Below are positions 34,288 to 42,827 of a DNA stretch of 64,000 nucleotides, piece by piece. A program made the position numbers and the translations under genes. The stretch comes from Streptomyces malaysiensis subsp. samsunensis (GTDB lineage Bacteria > Actinomycetota > Actinomycetes > Streptomycetales > Streptomycetaceae), in the NCBI RefSeq assembly GCF_024519315.1, contig NZ_JANIIC010000007.1, positions 62,001 through 126,000 of the forward strand, given 5' to 3'. Position 1 is the first letter of the stretch; each line of letters starts with the position of its first letter. The notes below the pieces were generated by a model. It was not told where the DNA came from. It made no database searches and saw only the letters and a program-made list of their open reading frames with translations.

Positions 34288-35511
34288 TCAGCCCTCCGCG
34301 GGCAGGGTGACGCGCAGCGGACCGCAGCCGACGCGGTCGGCCTCGGCGGCCACATAGCGGGGGAGGAGCGCACGGATGTCGTCGGGGTGTTCCCCGTCAT
34401 CCGCCCGGACCAGGAAGGTGACCTGGCCGGTCTGGCACTCGGCCTGGAACAGCCCCATGTCGTCGCGGATGAAGCCGTACCCGTCCTGCTCACCGTGGGC
34501 ACCGGTCCTGACCGGCTCCTTGGCGCCATCGCGGGACAGCCGGTCGTAGAGCACCGCGAGCCGGGGGTCCTCGATCGTCATCAGCCGCAGCCCGGGGTGG
34601 TCGAAGAGCACACCGCGGTCGCAGGTGCGCACCGGGCCGTCGCCCCGGGTCAGCAGGGGCCGGTGCCTTCCCTCGTGCTGGTACGTGCTCGGGAGCCGAA
34701 GCCCCTTGACGCCGCACATCCCGTCCTTCTTCTCCACCAAAAACCGCGGCGGCTCCGGCATCCGGCGCACCGGGTCGGCGATCCTGCCCGTGCAGCCCTC
34801 GTCGGCCATGTAGCGGTTGACCAGCTTGACCACGGCGCGGGCGAGCGCGTCACGGGCCTTGGTGTCCACGTCGTCGTCGTAGACCGTCCAGCCGGTCTCC
34901 ATGTCGATCACGGTGGGGCCGCCGCTGACGTCCAGCCGGCTCGGCCGGCCGATACAGCCGTCGGGCACCGCGAGCCAGGCCCGGGTGTCCGAGGCCATGC
35001 CCAGCAGCCCGTCGCCCAGCGGGGTGAGCCGCGCGGAGAGGAACTCATCGGCCCACCGATCGCCCGCGCCGCCGAACCCGGTGTCCAACTGGTGCGCCTG
35101 GACCGTGATCCGCCGCCCGCGCGGCGAGGTCAGACGGCAGGTGCCCGACGGGCCCTGGCTGCCGATGCGATCGGTGGTGATGGGCACCTCCGAGGTCTTG
35201 ATGTCCCTCTTGCCGTCGAACAGCGCCGCCACATCGTCCTCGCCGAACGCCCCCCAGCAGGCCCGGTCGTCCGCGAACGGACCCGCCCCGGCCCGCCAGG
35301 CCACTCCGGCGCCGCCGAGCAGCGCTCCCACGACGGCCCCGGCCACGCCGATGATCACGGCCAGCCGCAGACGGCTGCCGGCCAGGCGCCCCCAGTGCCA
35401 CCAGGGGCGGCGCCGCTCGTGCAGAGGCACGCGCGCGTTGGCCGCACCGCTCCCGTCGCGCTCGTTGTTCTCGTTGTTCTCGGCGGGCTCGGCGTTCTCG
35501 GAGTCGGTCAT
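34288..35511 (-). CDS. Membrane-anchored hypothetical protein, paralogue 1
   Basis: A 407-residue protein: an acidic/Asn-rich cytoplasmic N-terminus (about 45 residues), one helix (LRLAVIIGVAGAVVGALLGG), then a large extracytoplasmic part with several spaced Cys (ACWGAFGED, GTCRLT, DGCIGR, DEGCTGR, GMCGVKGL, RTCDRG, AECQTG, VGCGPL). The paired Cys suggest disulfides. It overlaps the upstream paralogue by 4 bp and ends 24 bp from the convergent glnE. Such Streptomyces proteins have no known function; exposure on the cell surface is inferred from topology. Confidence 0.75.
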   Translation of the reverse strand: MTDSENAEPAENNENNERDGSGAANARVPLHERRRPWWHWGRLAGSRLRLAVIIGVAGAVVGALLGGAGVAWRAGAGPFADDRACWGAFGEDDVAALFDGKRDIKTSEVPITTDRIGSQGPSGTCRLTSPRGRRITVQAHQLDTGFGGAGDRWADEFLSARLTPLGDGLLGMASDTRAWLAVPDGCIGRPSRLDVSGGPTVIDMETGWTVYDDDVDTKARDALARAVVKLVNRYMADEGCTGRIADPVRRMPEPPRFLVEKKDGMCGVKGLRLPSTYQHEGRHRPLLTRGDGPVRTCDRGVLFDHPGLRLMTIEDPRLAVLYDRLSRDGAKEPVRTGAHGEQDGYGFIRDDMGLFQAECQTGQVTFLVRADDGEHPDDIRALLPRYVAAEADRVGCGPLRVTLPAEG

Positions 35512-36608
35512 CGGCTGGAACCCCCAGGTGCGATGGGCGCGCAACCGACGCGTCGCGCCACGGCGTTGGCGAAGGCGGTGAAGTACGGAGTCGTCTCGTG
35601 CAGGGAGGGAGCGAGCATCAGCACGGTGAGCGGCCGCCCCGCGCAGTCGGCCCGTACGACCTTGTAGTCGTCGGCGAAGACGCCCGTACCGCGCCAGCCG
35701 CGCGCCGGGGCCTTGGTGCCCGTGACCCCGTCGAGGAGGGCGGAGAACCGCGGCTGGGCGACCATCAGCGCGTCGAAGTACCGGCCGTCACCGCGCTGCG
35801 TCCGTACCGAACAGGACTGGAAATCCCGGGTGACCGCGCCGACCTGGTACTCCAGGTCGCGGCCCTCCTTGCCGAACTCCAGACCCCTGATCCGGCAGGC
35901 GCGGGTGAAGAAGGACTCGTCCTCCTCGGGCAGGGTGGTCATCGGCGACACGGCCTCGAGCGGCTCGGCCGGGGCGCAACCCGCCTTCTCCATCGCCCGG
36001 TTGGCGACCGCGACCAGCAACCGTGCCACGGACTGGGAGCCGCCGAGCCCCGCGTCGGCCGACATGGTGGTGTCGCTGTAGACCGTCCGCGCCACCGTGT
36101 CGAGCGTCACCGCCGTCGGTCGCCCGTCGCGGGTGTCGCACCCCTCGGGCAGCACCAGCAGCGCCTGCTTTCCGTCGGTGGCGCCCGGCAGCCCATCGGG
36201 CAGCGGCATCGCCCGGTCGCCGAGGTATCCGTCGATCCACTCCAGGCGCTGTCCGGCGCCCTCGGGCGCGGGGCCGTAGGTGACGGTGATCTTGGTCTCC
36301 GCCACGATCTGGTCGCCGTCGCTGCCGACGCGCTCGGAGTGGAGCGAGACGGTGCACTGTCCGCGCTGCCGCCGCGGTGTCGGCGCGGTCTCCTTGGACG
36401 TACGGCTGGCGTTGTCCTCGTCGAGCGCTTTCCGGCTCAGGAAACCCGGTCCGCTGTCCTCTTTCCAGGCGCCCCAGCAGTAGGTGTCCTTGCCGTCGAA
36501 CGGCCAGGTGTCCGTGGCCCAGGTGCCGAGCCCGGCCGCCACCAGCACCACGACGGCGCCGCCGACCAGAGCCGTCCGACGGCGCGCGCCGCCCATCAGC
36601 TGTTTCAT
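35508..36608 (-). CDS. Membrane-anchored hypothetical protein, paralogue 2
   Basis: A 366-residue relative of the next gene: short cytoplasmic tail, helix TALVGGAVVVLVAAGLGTW, then an extracytoplasmic domain with matching landmarks (YCWGAWKED, GQCTVSL, PEGCDTRDGRPT, AGCAPAE, RACRIRGLEF, VGCAPIAP). The WGA(W/F)-x-ED and GC-x-x-R motifs are shared by both proteins. The ATGA overlap shows the pair is cotranscribed, with this gene first. Function unknown. Confidence 0.75.
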   Translation of the reverse strand: MKQLMGGARRRTALVGGAVVVLVAAGLGTWATDTWPFDGKDTYCWGAWKEDSGPGFLSRKALDEDNASRTSKETAPTPRRQRGQCTVSLHSERVGSDGDQIVAETKITVTYGPAPEGAGQRLEWIDGYLGDRAMPLPDGLPGATDGKQALLVLPEGCDTRDGRPTAVTLDTVARTVYSDTTMSADAGLGGSQSVARLLVAVANRAMEKAGCAPAEPLEAVSPMTTLPEEDESFFTRACRIRGLEFGKEGRDLEYQVGAVTRDFQSCSVRTQRGDGRYFDALMVAQPRFSALLDGVTGTKAPARGWRGTGVFADDYKVVRADCAGRPLTVLMLAPSLHETTPYFTAFANAVARRVGCAPIAPGGSSR

Positions 36609-36692
36609 TGTGTGCCTTTCCCCCGTGTGGCCGCCGATCCTACTCAGCGGTTCCGTGTGCGATGTGCAGGGGGCATGGCAATTCCGCAGGTA

Positions 36693-37067
36693 TCAGGGGC
36701 TGTTCGGGGCGGGCGGTTGGTCGAGCCGTACGGTGATGGTGACGCGGCCCTTCTCATCGACCCGAGCGACCGCGTGCCCGGTGCGGTCGCTCCCGTCCAG
36801 GTCCAGCGATATCGGCCCGCCCTCACCGGTGAAGTTGCGCCACCACAGCTTGCGTTCGGGCATGGCCACGGTGATCGTGACGGCATCGGCGGCGCGCCGA
36901 TAGGCGACCGGCGTACTGAAGGTGCGGCCCGAGCGCCGCCCCGTGTACGTGACGACCGTGAGCCGCCCGCTCACCCTCCGCCCCCACCGAGGGGAGGACC
37001 GCAGCCCGACCATCCAGGCGTTGAACCGGTCGGTGAATCGCTTGGGAAGCGGTCCTTTGTACCGCAC
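36693..37067 (-). CDS. DUF385-type nitroreductase-fold protein (F420-binding family)
   Basis: A 124-residue split-barrel protein. TVVTYTGRRSGRTFSTPVAY is the typical phosphate/F420 cradle of the deazaflavin-dependent nitroreductase family, and WWRNFTGEGGPI matches its second conserved block. Members use F420H2 to reduce quinones or nitro compounds, but some are only structural relatives. The GTG start at 37067 is chosen for GGAGG at 5-base spacing (GGAGGATTGTGTG). Longer frames upstream have no family support. Confidence 0.82.
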   Translation of the reverse strand: MRYKGPLPKRFTDRFNAWMVGLRSSPRWGRRVSGRLTVVTYTGRRSGRTFSTPVAYRRAADAVTITVAMPERKLWWRNFTGEGGPISLDLDGSDRTGHAVARVDEKGRVTITVRLDQPPAPNSP

Positions 37068-37336
37068 ACAATCCTCCAGGTGCCGAGGGTCAGGGGAACG
37101 TGGCGTCACGGTAGCTCCGCGGGTGGCGCACACCCGGCCCGTTGCCCGGAAGTGAGAGAGACGGGCCCGAGTCCTCTCGCATGGCGTGCGCGCCGAGCGC
37201 CGTCCACCGCCCAGGACAGGGCAGTTCGCGCCCGCTGACCTGGAACCACACCGACTTCGGGTCACCGATTTCGGGGAGCGACTGCCCGGGGCGCCGTTCG
37301 TTCCGGTGCTGGGGCCGGTGGTGGGGTGCGGGTTTC
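37068..37336. other. Gap with no recognised feature
   Basis: I see no conserved reading frame, RNA or clear repeat here apart from the promoter region expected upstream of the DUF385-type gene. It ends at the left arm of the inverted-repeat element. Confidence 0.5.
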
Positions 37337-37690
37337 GTCTCGCGCCTTCGGCGCCTTTGAGCATGGGGGCGGGGGATGGGGGGCGCGGGTCTCGCCGCCG
37401 GCTGGCGGGCCAGGTGGTGGTGGGCCCCGGGGCGGCTTCTGCTGGCCCTGGGCTGAGGCCCGGCCGGACTGGCGGTCCCTCCGGGTACCCCTTCCGAGAA
37501 CGCTTGATCTGGAGCAACTAATTTGTCAAACGTTTTCCAGGGGGGTACCCCTCCGACGGTCCGGCATTGGCACAAGCCCCTGGGCACGGGAGCCGCCACC
37601 GGCCCTGCCACCCACTGCCCGCCGCCCGGCGAAGAAAGCGCGAGCCCGGCACCCCCGCCCCCATGCTCAAAGGCGCCGAAGGCGCGAGAC
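37337..37690. mobile_element. 354-bp inverted-repeat element (MITE-like)
   Basis: Terminal inverted repeats of 39 bp match perfectly: 37337-37375 (GTCTCGCGCCTTCGGCGCC...) and 37652-37690. Similarity continues inward, imperfectly, and even the AT-richer centre is roughly palindromic (AACGCTTGA near 37500, TCAAACGTT near 37526; GGGTACCCC on both sides). No transposase is encoded. The right end is 7 bp from the stop of a disrupted MBL-hydrolase gene. It may be a non-autonomous transposon or a remnant; target-site duplications are not obvious by eye. Confidence 0.6.
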
Positions 37691-37697
37691 GAGACCG

Positions 37698-37993
37698 TCA
37701 GTCGCCCGACGGCTCCCAGACCGCCCAGTCGTGGGCGAAAAGCACCCGACGGGGGTCGAAGTCGGTGAGGCGGTCCAGCCAGGGGCGGTACGGGGGGAGG
37801 GGCTGCGCCACGCCGTCGAGGGCGGCCCTGCGGGCCAGCTGGTCCGAGCCGAACTCGGTGGCGAAGTCATGTGCCTGACCGGCGAGGATCACCGTGCCGT
37901 CGGGCTGGCGGACGACCGGTGACTACCGGTCTCGACGGCGGGGCGGACGAAGTAGCCGAGGTCGGGGCGGCGCACGGAGGTGTCGTTGGCCAT
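37698..37993 (-). pseudogene. Internally deleted MBL-fold hydrolase (lactonase-like)
   Basis: The minus strand starts with ATG 37993 and reads MANDTSVRRPDLGYFVRP, resembling the N-terminus of an MBL-fold N-acyl-homoserine-lactonase-type enzyme. After about 23 codons it jumps, in another frame, to what reads as the C-terminal end: VVRQPDGTVILAGQA, then RPWLDRLTDFDPRRVLFAHD and WAVWEPSGD. The zinc-binding HxHxDH core is missing, so the product would be inactive. The junction carries a short direct repeat ACCGGT (37915-37920 and 37925-37930), as expected from deletion by slippage. The family call is from memory of the end segments. Confidence 0.6.
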
Positions 37994-38060
37994 CCCGCCA
38001 TGGTGGCGCGGCGCGCGGCGCGCCACCATGGCGGTTTGCCGAGAGCAGACCGGAAACCGC

Positions 38061-38987
38061 CTAACGGTGGTTCAGCAGGGCCGTGGCGATGGTGACCTGG
38101 ATCGGTTCCAGGGCGGTCTTGCCGTCTTCGATGTCCCAGAGGGCGTTCTCCAGGACGCGGCCGAGGGTCCACCCGGTGGCCCGCCGCCGGTCCAGGCCGA
38201 GGGCCTCGGTCAGCAGGTCGAAGCGGCGGAGCACCGCGCGGGTGGGATCGCCGGTGGCCAGGACCTCGTCCCAGCGGTTGTCCAGCGCCGGGAGGAGTTC
38301 GAAGCCGGGGTCGCCGGTGAGCGGTTCGGGGTCGATGGCCAGCCAGGGCTCGCGTTCCCCGGCGAGGATGTTGTCGTAGTGGAGGTCCCAGTGCAGCAGC
38401 CGGTCGCCCGGCTCGTCGAGGAGTTCGGCCACGGCGGAGGCGTAGACGCGGACCAGCCGCCGTTCGGCCGGATCGCGCAGGGCCGGTACGGCGTCGGGCG
38501 TCCGCTCGAGCATGGCGGCGGCGATATCGGACAGGCGGCGCAGACCGTCAGGGGCGGGTACCGAGGTCAGACGGGCCAGGAGATCGGCCAGAACGCCCAG
38601 CGCGGCGGTGTCGTCGGGCAGCGAGGAGAGCGGACGGGACGCGTCCAGGCGCTCCAGCAGCATGGTGCCGGTGTCCGGGTCATGGTCGAGCAGGAGCACC
38701 ACGCCGTCGCCGTTCCAGGTCCGCAGGCCCAGCGGGACGCCCTCGGTCTCCTCCTTGACCTGCTGGAGCTTGAGGGCCGCGGGGGTTCCGTCCGCGCCGG
38801 TCACCGGGAGGACGAGCGAGACCATGCCATGGGCGGCGGGACCGGCCGGGCGCAGGTCCCAGCGGTCGAGGAAGTCCGCGGCCAGCCGGGGCAGCGCGGC
38901 GAGCCAGGCGCGGTCGGTGGCGTCGCGCTCGCCGAACGACGCGGCGAAGGCTTCGGGGTTGTCGATGCCGCGGATCGGCGGGGTCAT
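38061..38987 (-). CDS. APH(6)-like aminoglycoside/hydroxyurea phosphotransferase family kinase
   Basis: A 308-residue kinase-fold protein. Catalytic loop LLHWDLHYDNIL and metal-binding WLAIDPEPLTGDPGFELLPA match the streptomycin 6-kinase/hydroxyurea kinase family, and AALKLQQVKEE holds the ATP-binding Lys. The catalytic loop has HWDLH where HGDLH is usual. Members inactivate streptomycin or hydroxyurea, but many streptomycete homologues have unproven substrates. It is the third gene of an operon, 17 bp after the YheO-like regulator. Confidence 0.85.
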   Translation of the reverse strand: MTPPIRGIDNPEAFAASFGERDATDRAWLAALPRLAADFLDRWDLRPAGPAAHGMVSLVLPVTGADGTPAALKLQQVKEETEGVPLGLRTWNGDGVVLLLDHDPDTGTMLLERLDASRPLSSLPDDTAALGVLADLLARLTSVPAPDGLRRLSDIAAAMLERTPDAVPALRDPAERRLVRVYASAVAELLDEPGDRLLHWDLHYDNILAGEREPWLAIDPEPLTGDPGFELLPALDNRWDEVLATGDPTRAVLRRFDLLTEALGLDRRRATGWTLGRVLENALWDIEDGKTALEPIQVTIATALLNHR

Positions 38988-39004
38988 GGGGGAGGCTCCC
39001 GGGG

Positions 39005-39664
39005 TCAGGGTGAGCGCAGATAGTTGTAGACCGTGGCGCGGGATACGCCCAGGAGTTCGGTGACCACCTGGACGGAGTGCTTCACCTGGAGGAAGCCGCT
39101 GGTCTTGAGGGTGCGGACGAGTTCCTTCTTGGCTGGGGTGCCCAGGCTACGGGGCGTCTGGCCACGGGCGGCGGCGAATTCCTCGATGACGGCGCGCAGC
39201 TCCGCGGCGGTGCGGGCGCGGAGGGTTTCGGTGAGCGGCTGCTCCTGCTCATCGGTCCGTACGAGGTTGTTGAGGCTGCGGGCGGCGCTCGCGAAGAGGG
39301 AGACGTCCAGGTTGAGGCAGATGGCGGCGACGTACTGGCCCGCGCTGTTCTTGATGCCGACCGAGGTGCTCTTGGCCGGGCGGCCGTCCGGGAAGCGGTT
39401 GGCGTAGTTCTGGACGATGTCGGGGAAGCCGGGGTCCTGGATCCGGGCCAGGCCCAGCTCGGTGGCGGGCTCGCCCACCTCGCGGCCGGAGAGATTGCTC
39501 TCGATGGCGCGGATGGACTGGTCGGGGTTGCGCAGATCGTGGAGGACCACCTCGCACAGCCCGGGGAACATCCGGCCGAGGGCGACCACGATCTTCTCGG
39601 CCTCGCGCAGCAGCAGCTCGTCCTCGGGGGTTCCCGCCGTCTCCTGACGCCTCACCCCGGTCAT
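39005..39664 (-). CDS. YheO/DauR-type PAS regulator
   Basis: A 219-residue regulator: N-terminal YheO-like PAS domain (GLCEVVLHDLRNPDQSI, SVGIKNSAGQYVAAICLNLDVS), then a C-terminal HTH_22-type domain (VVTELLGVSRATVYNYLRS). Known relatives control amino-acid catabolism, for example D-arginine use through DauR. Its start overlaps the stop of the PLP-enzyme gene (ATGA), so it probably senses that enzyme's substrate or product. It also precedes the kinase gene. Confidence 0.88.
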   Translation of the reverse strand: MTGVRRQETAGTPEDELLLREAEKIVVALGRMFPGLCEVVLHDLRNPDQSIRAIESNLSGREVGEPATELGLARIQDPGFPDIVQNYANRFPDGRPAKSTSVGIKNSAGQYVAAICLNLDVSLFASAARSLNNLVRTDEQEQPLTETLRARTAAELRAVIEEFAAARGQTPRSLGTPAKKELVRTLKTSGFLQVKHSVQVVTELLGVSRATVYNYLRSP

Positions 39665-40803
39665 CCGAAGAGCTCCGTCATCGTCGGCGTCGCCTTCAGC
39701 CCCGACCCGGTCAGCAGCACGACCGTGGTCTCACCGGGGCGGATCGCGCCCCGGGCGCGGAAGACCTCGATCGCCGCGGCGGCCGTCGCGCTGGTGGGCT
39801 CCGCGTAGAGCCCCATCGCGGCCAGCCGGCGGACCGCCGAGGCGATCGCGTCCTCCGGGATGGCCGCCATGTCGCCCTCCGAGCGGCGGATGGCGCGCAG
39901 CACCTCGGGGAAGCGGACGGGCTCGCGGATGGCCGTGCCCTCGGCGATGGTCGGGGCGTGATCGAACGGCACCGGGGTCTCGGCGCCCGCGTGGAACGCG
40001 GCGTGCAGCGGTGCGCAGTGGGCGGGCTGGGCCACCAGCAGCCGGGGGCGGCGGGTGATCTGGCCCGCGCCGAGCAGTTCGGAGAAGCCGAGGTCGCAGC
40101 CGAGTACGGTGCTGCCCGCGCCCGCCACGGTCACCACGGCGTCCGGTGCGGTGAAGCCCAGGTCCTCCCACAGCTCGTACGCCAGGGTCTTGGTGCCCTG
40201 GAGGAAGAAGGGGTGCCAGTTGTGGCTCGCGTAGTACGTATGGGCCGACTGGCGCAGCGCCTCCGCCGCGGTGGCGTCCCGGTCGCCCGGCACCAGCTGG
40301 ACCTCGGCGCCGTAGGCCCGGCTCTGGAGGATCTTGGCGGGCGAGGTGGTGGCGGGGGCGAGGATCCTGGCGCGGATGCCGGCCGCGGCGCAGTACGCCG
40401 AGACGGAGGCCCCGCCGTTGCCGGAGCTGTCCTCGATCACCTCCTGCACGCCCCGCTGGGCGAGGAGCGAGATCATCACGCTGGTGCCGCGGTCCTTGAA
40501 GCTGCCGGTGGGGCTGAACCACTCCAGCTTGAACCGAACCCGACCCTCCCCCCAGCTCTTCTCGACCAGTGGGGTGCACCCTTCACCCAGTGACACCGGG
40601 GCGTCGACGCGCACCGGGAGGGCCGCTCGGTAGCGCCACAGTGACCGGGCCCCGGTGTCCACCTGCTCGCGGGTGATGCCGGGCAGCGCGGAGACGGTGA
40701 GGGGAGCCCCGTCGTCCCCGCACCAGCGTGGATCGTCGATCGGGTACGTGGCGCCGGAGCGCTCGTCGACGTAATGGGCTTCAGATCGTGGTTCGGCTCG
40801 CAC
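39661..40803 (-). CDS. PLP-dependent fold-type II enzyme, threonine-synthase-like
   Basis: A 380-residue enzyme. The Schiff-base Lys is in SPTGSFKDRGTSVMISL, the substrate-binding loop is EDSSGNGGASVSAY, and the phosphate-binding Gly-rich loop is TVAGAGSTVLGCDLG. SFKDRG is typical of threonine synthase, but the YheO-like regulator overlapping its end points to catabolism, such as ammonia-lyase or dehydratase action on a beta-substituted amino acid. GTG at 40803 is the best start. It lacks a clear ribosome site and is preceded by an AT-rich stretch (TATATA, about 22 bp away), so the mRNA may be leaderless. Confidence 0.85.
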   Translation of the reverse strand: MRAEPRSEAHYVDERSGATYPIDDPRWCGDDGAPLTVSALPGITREQVDTGARSLWRYRAALPVRVDAPVSLGEGCTPLVEKSWGEGRVRFKLEWFSPTGSFKDRGTSVMISLLAQRGVQEVIEDSSGNGGASVSAYCAAAGIRARILAPATTSPAKILQSRAYGAEVQLVPGDRDATAAEALRQSAHTYYASHNWHPFFLQGTKTLAYELWEDLGFTAPDAVVTVAGAGSTVLGCDLGFSELLGAGQITRRPRLLVAQPAHCAPLHAAFHAGAETPVPFDHAPTIAEGTAIREPVRFPEVLRAIRRSEGDMAAIPEDAIASAVRRLAAMGLYAEPTSATAAAAIEVFRARGAIRPGETTVVLLTGSGLKATPTMTELFG

Positions 40804-40835
40804 CTTAGATATTTTGTTTAGTTGTATATAGCCAG
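40804..40835 (-). promoter_or_regulatory. AT-rich promoter of the PLP-enzyme operon
   Basis: An AT-rich island (minus strand TATATACAACTAAACAAAAT) directly before the GTG start, in otherwise GC-rich DNA. It contains a TATATA block suitable as a -10 element about 20 bases from the start. The YheO-like regulator may bind here. Confidence 0.45.
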
Positions 40836-40888
40836 TCAAGGGCGCACCGGGCGGCTCGAGGCCGCCGCGAGTGCCGTGCGAGAGCGGC

Positions 40889-41836
40889 TCAAGGGTGGGC
40901 GAACAGCCGTTCAAGCACCACCGCGACCCCGTCGTCCTCGTTGGCCGGTGCCACCTCATCGGCCATCGCGATCAGATCCGGATGTGCGTTGCCCATCGCG
41001 ACCCCGTATCCGGCCCAGCCCAGCAGCGGGATGTCATTGGGCATATCGCCGAACGCGATCGTCTCCGCGGGGGTGAACCCCATGCGGTCGGCGGCCAGTT
41101 GCAGCCCCACCGACTTGTCCGTCCCGGCGGGCAGCACCTCGATCATGCCCTTCTCGGAGTGGGTCACCGCCACCTCGCCCCCGCCCACCCGCACCGCGGC
41201 CGCCGCGACCAGCCCGTCCGCCACCGTGCGGTGGCGCATCAGCACCTTCTCGATCGGCGCCGCCCACAGCTCTTCCCGCCCGGCCAGCCCCCACTCCGGG
41301 CGCATCCGGTCGGTGAAGCGGGCGGTGACCACGAAGCGGTTCTCGGGCGCCGCGGTCACCACGGCGAGCTCCAGCGGCCCCGCGCCCAGCGCCTCCTCGG
41401 TGCGCTCCACCACCGACCGGGCCAGCTCCCGGTCCAGCGACGCCGAGACCAGCAGCCGGTCCGCGGAGGCGTCGTACAACTGCGCGCCCTGTCCGCACAC
41501 CGCGAGCCCCCGGTAGCCGATCGCCACCAGGAACTCCCGGCAGGAGGCGGCCGGGCGCCCGGTGACCACCAGATGCCGCGCCCCGGCGGCGCGGACGAGG
41601 GCGAGCGCCGCACGGCTGCGGGGCGAGACCGTCAGATCCCCGCGCAGCAGGGTGCCGTCGAGGTCGGTGGCCACCAGCGGGAAGCGGGGCCGCCCGGCGG
41701 TACGGGGCCGGGGGAGCAGCGCGCCCGGGGCGGGTACGGGCCCCGGGGGCACGGTGCCGCCCGGTGCGGAGGCGGATACGGGGGTGGATACGGAGGTGGA
41801 AACAGCAGCAGCGGCAGCGGCGTCGGCGGTGTGCAC
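40889..41836 (-). CDS. HAD-superfamily Cof-type phosphatase
   Basis: A 315-residue hydrolase. HAD motif I LVATDLDGTLLRGD, motif II LVVTGRPA, motif III Lys in SEKGMIEV/TDKSVGL, and motif IV IAFGDMPNDIPLLGWAG are all present, with a C2B-type cap between II and III. The first 50 residues are a low-complexity Ala/Ser/Pro leader and the GTG start is uncertain. The substrate is a small phosphate ester that cannot be specified. Confidence 0.9.
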   Translation of the reverse strand: MHTADAAAAAAVSTSVSTPVSASAPGGTVPPGPVPAPGALLPRPRTAGRPRFPLVATDLDGTLLRGDLTVSPRSRAALALVRAAGARHLVVTGRPAASCREFLVAIGYRGLAVCGQGAQLYDASADRLLVSASLDRELARSVVERTEEALGAGPLELAVVTAAPENRFVVTARFTDRMRPEWGLAGREELWAAPIEKVLMRHRTVADGLVAAAAVRVGGGEVAVTHSEKGMIEVLPAGTDKSVGLQLAADRMGFTPAETIAFGDMPNDIPLLGWAGYGVAMGNAHPDLIAMADEVAPANEDDGVAVVLERLFAHP

Positions 41837-41978
41837 GGTGGCCGGTGGTCCCTTTCGTCACGCTCATCGTGCTCATTCCGCGTCGATCAGCGCGACACAG
41901 GGAGCCCCTGAACCCATGTCGACCTGTGAACCCATGTCGACCTTGCGGAACAGAGAATGGCGGCTCCGCCGGGGACGA

Positions 41979-42827
41979 TCAAACCGTGCAGATCACGGCG
42001 ACCTGCTTCGGCAGCCGGTACGGCAGCGAGCCGTACCACGCGCTCGACAGCGCGAAGCCGAAGGAGAGACAGATGACCCCGCCCACCGCGTCCAGCCAGA
42101 AGTGGTTGGCGGTGGCGACGATCACCAGCAGCGTGGCCGAGGGGTAGAGCAGCCCCAGCACCTTCACCCACACCGGACGGGCCAGTGTGGCGATGGTGAG
42201 ACCGCACCACAGCGACCAGCCGATGTGCATCGAGGGCATCGCCGCGTACTGGTTCGACATATCGGCGAGGTTTCCCGAGGCCATCGAGCCCCAGGTGTTG
42301 TGCACCACCACGGTGTCGATGAAGTGGCCGCCGCTCATCAGCCGGGGCGGGGCCAGCGGAAAGAAGTAGTAGCCGAGCAGGGCCACGCCCGTGGTCGCGA
42401 AGAGCGCCAGCCGGGTGGCGGCGTAACGGCCCGGATGCCAGTGGTAGAGCCACACCAGCACACCGAGCGTCACGATGAAGTGGAGCGTGGCGTAGTAGTA
42501 GTTCATGCCCACGATCAGCCAGCTGACCGAGTCGAGCGCGTGGTTGACACCCCGCTCGAAGGCCATGCCCAGCCGGTGCTCCCACTCCCAGATCCAGCTC
42601 GCGTTGCGCAGCGCCTCGGGCCGCTGCTCCGGGACGGCGTTGCGGATCAGCGAATAGGTCCAGTAACTGACGGCGATGAGGACGATCTCGAACCAGAGCC
42701 GGGGCCTTCTGGGCGTACGCAACCGGTCCATCAGGGTGTGGCCCGGCGCCCGCGCCGCATCGGTGTCGGCGATGGGTGCCGGGGTGGCCGTCCGGCCTTC
42801 CGTGGTCCTGATCGTCGCTCCACCCAT
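41979..42827 (-). CDS. PAP2-superfamily membrane phosphatase/transferase
   Basis: A 282-residue multi-pass protein. PAP2 motifs: FPLAPPRLM (I-like), AAMPSMHIGWSLW (II, His) and ATANHFWLDAVGGV (III, His and Asp). This is the inositolphosphotransferase-like PAP2_3 branch. Related proteins act on lipid phosphates or transfer phospho-alcohol groups to ceramide- or inositol-type acceptors at the outer membrane face. No lipid genes are adjacent. Confidence 0.88.
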   Translation of the reverse strand: MGGATIRTTEGRTATPAPIADTDAARAPGHTLMDRLRTPRRPRLWFEIVLIAVSYWTYSLIRNAVPEQRPEALRNASWIWEWEHRLGMAFERGVNHALDSVSWLIVGMNYYYATLHFIVTLGVLVWLYHWHPGRYAATRLALFATTGVALLGYYFFPLAPPRLMSGGHFIDTVVVHNTWGSMASGNLADMSNQYAAMPSMHIGWSLWCGLTIATLARPVWVKVLGLLYPSATLLVIVATANHFWLDAVGGVICLSFGFALSSAWYGSLPYRLPKQVAVICTV

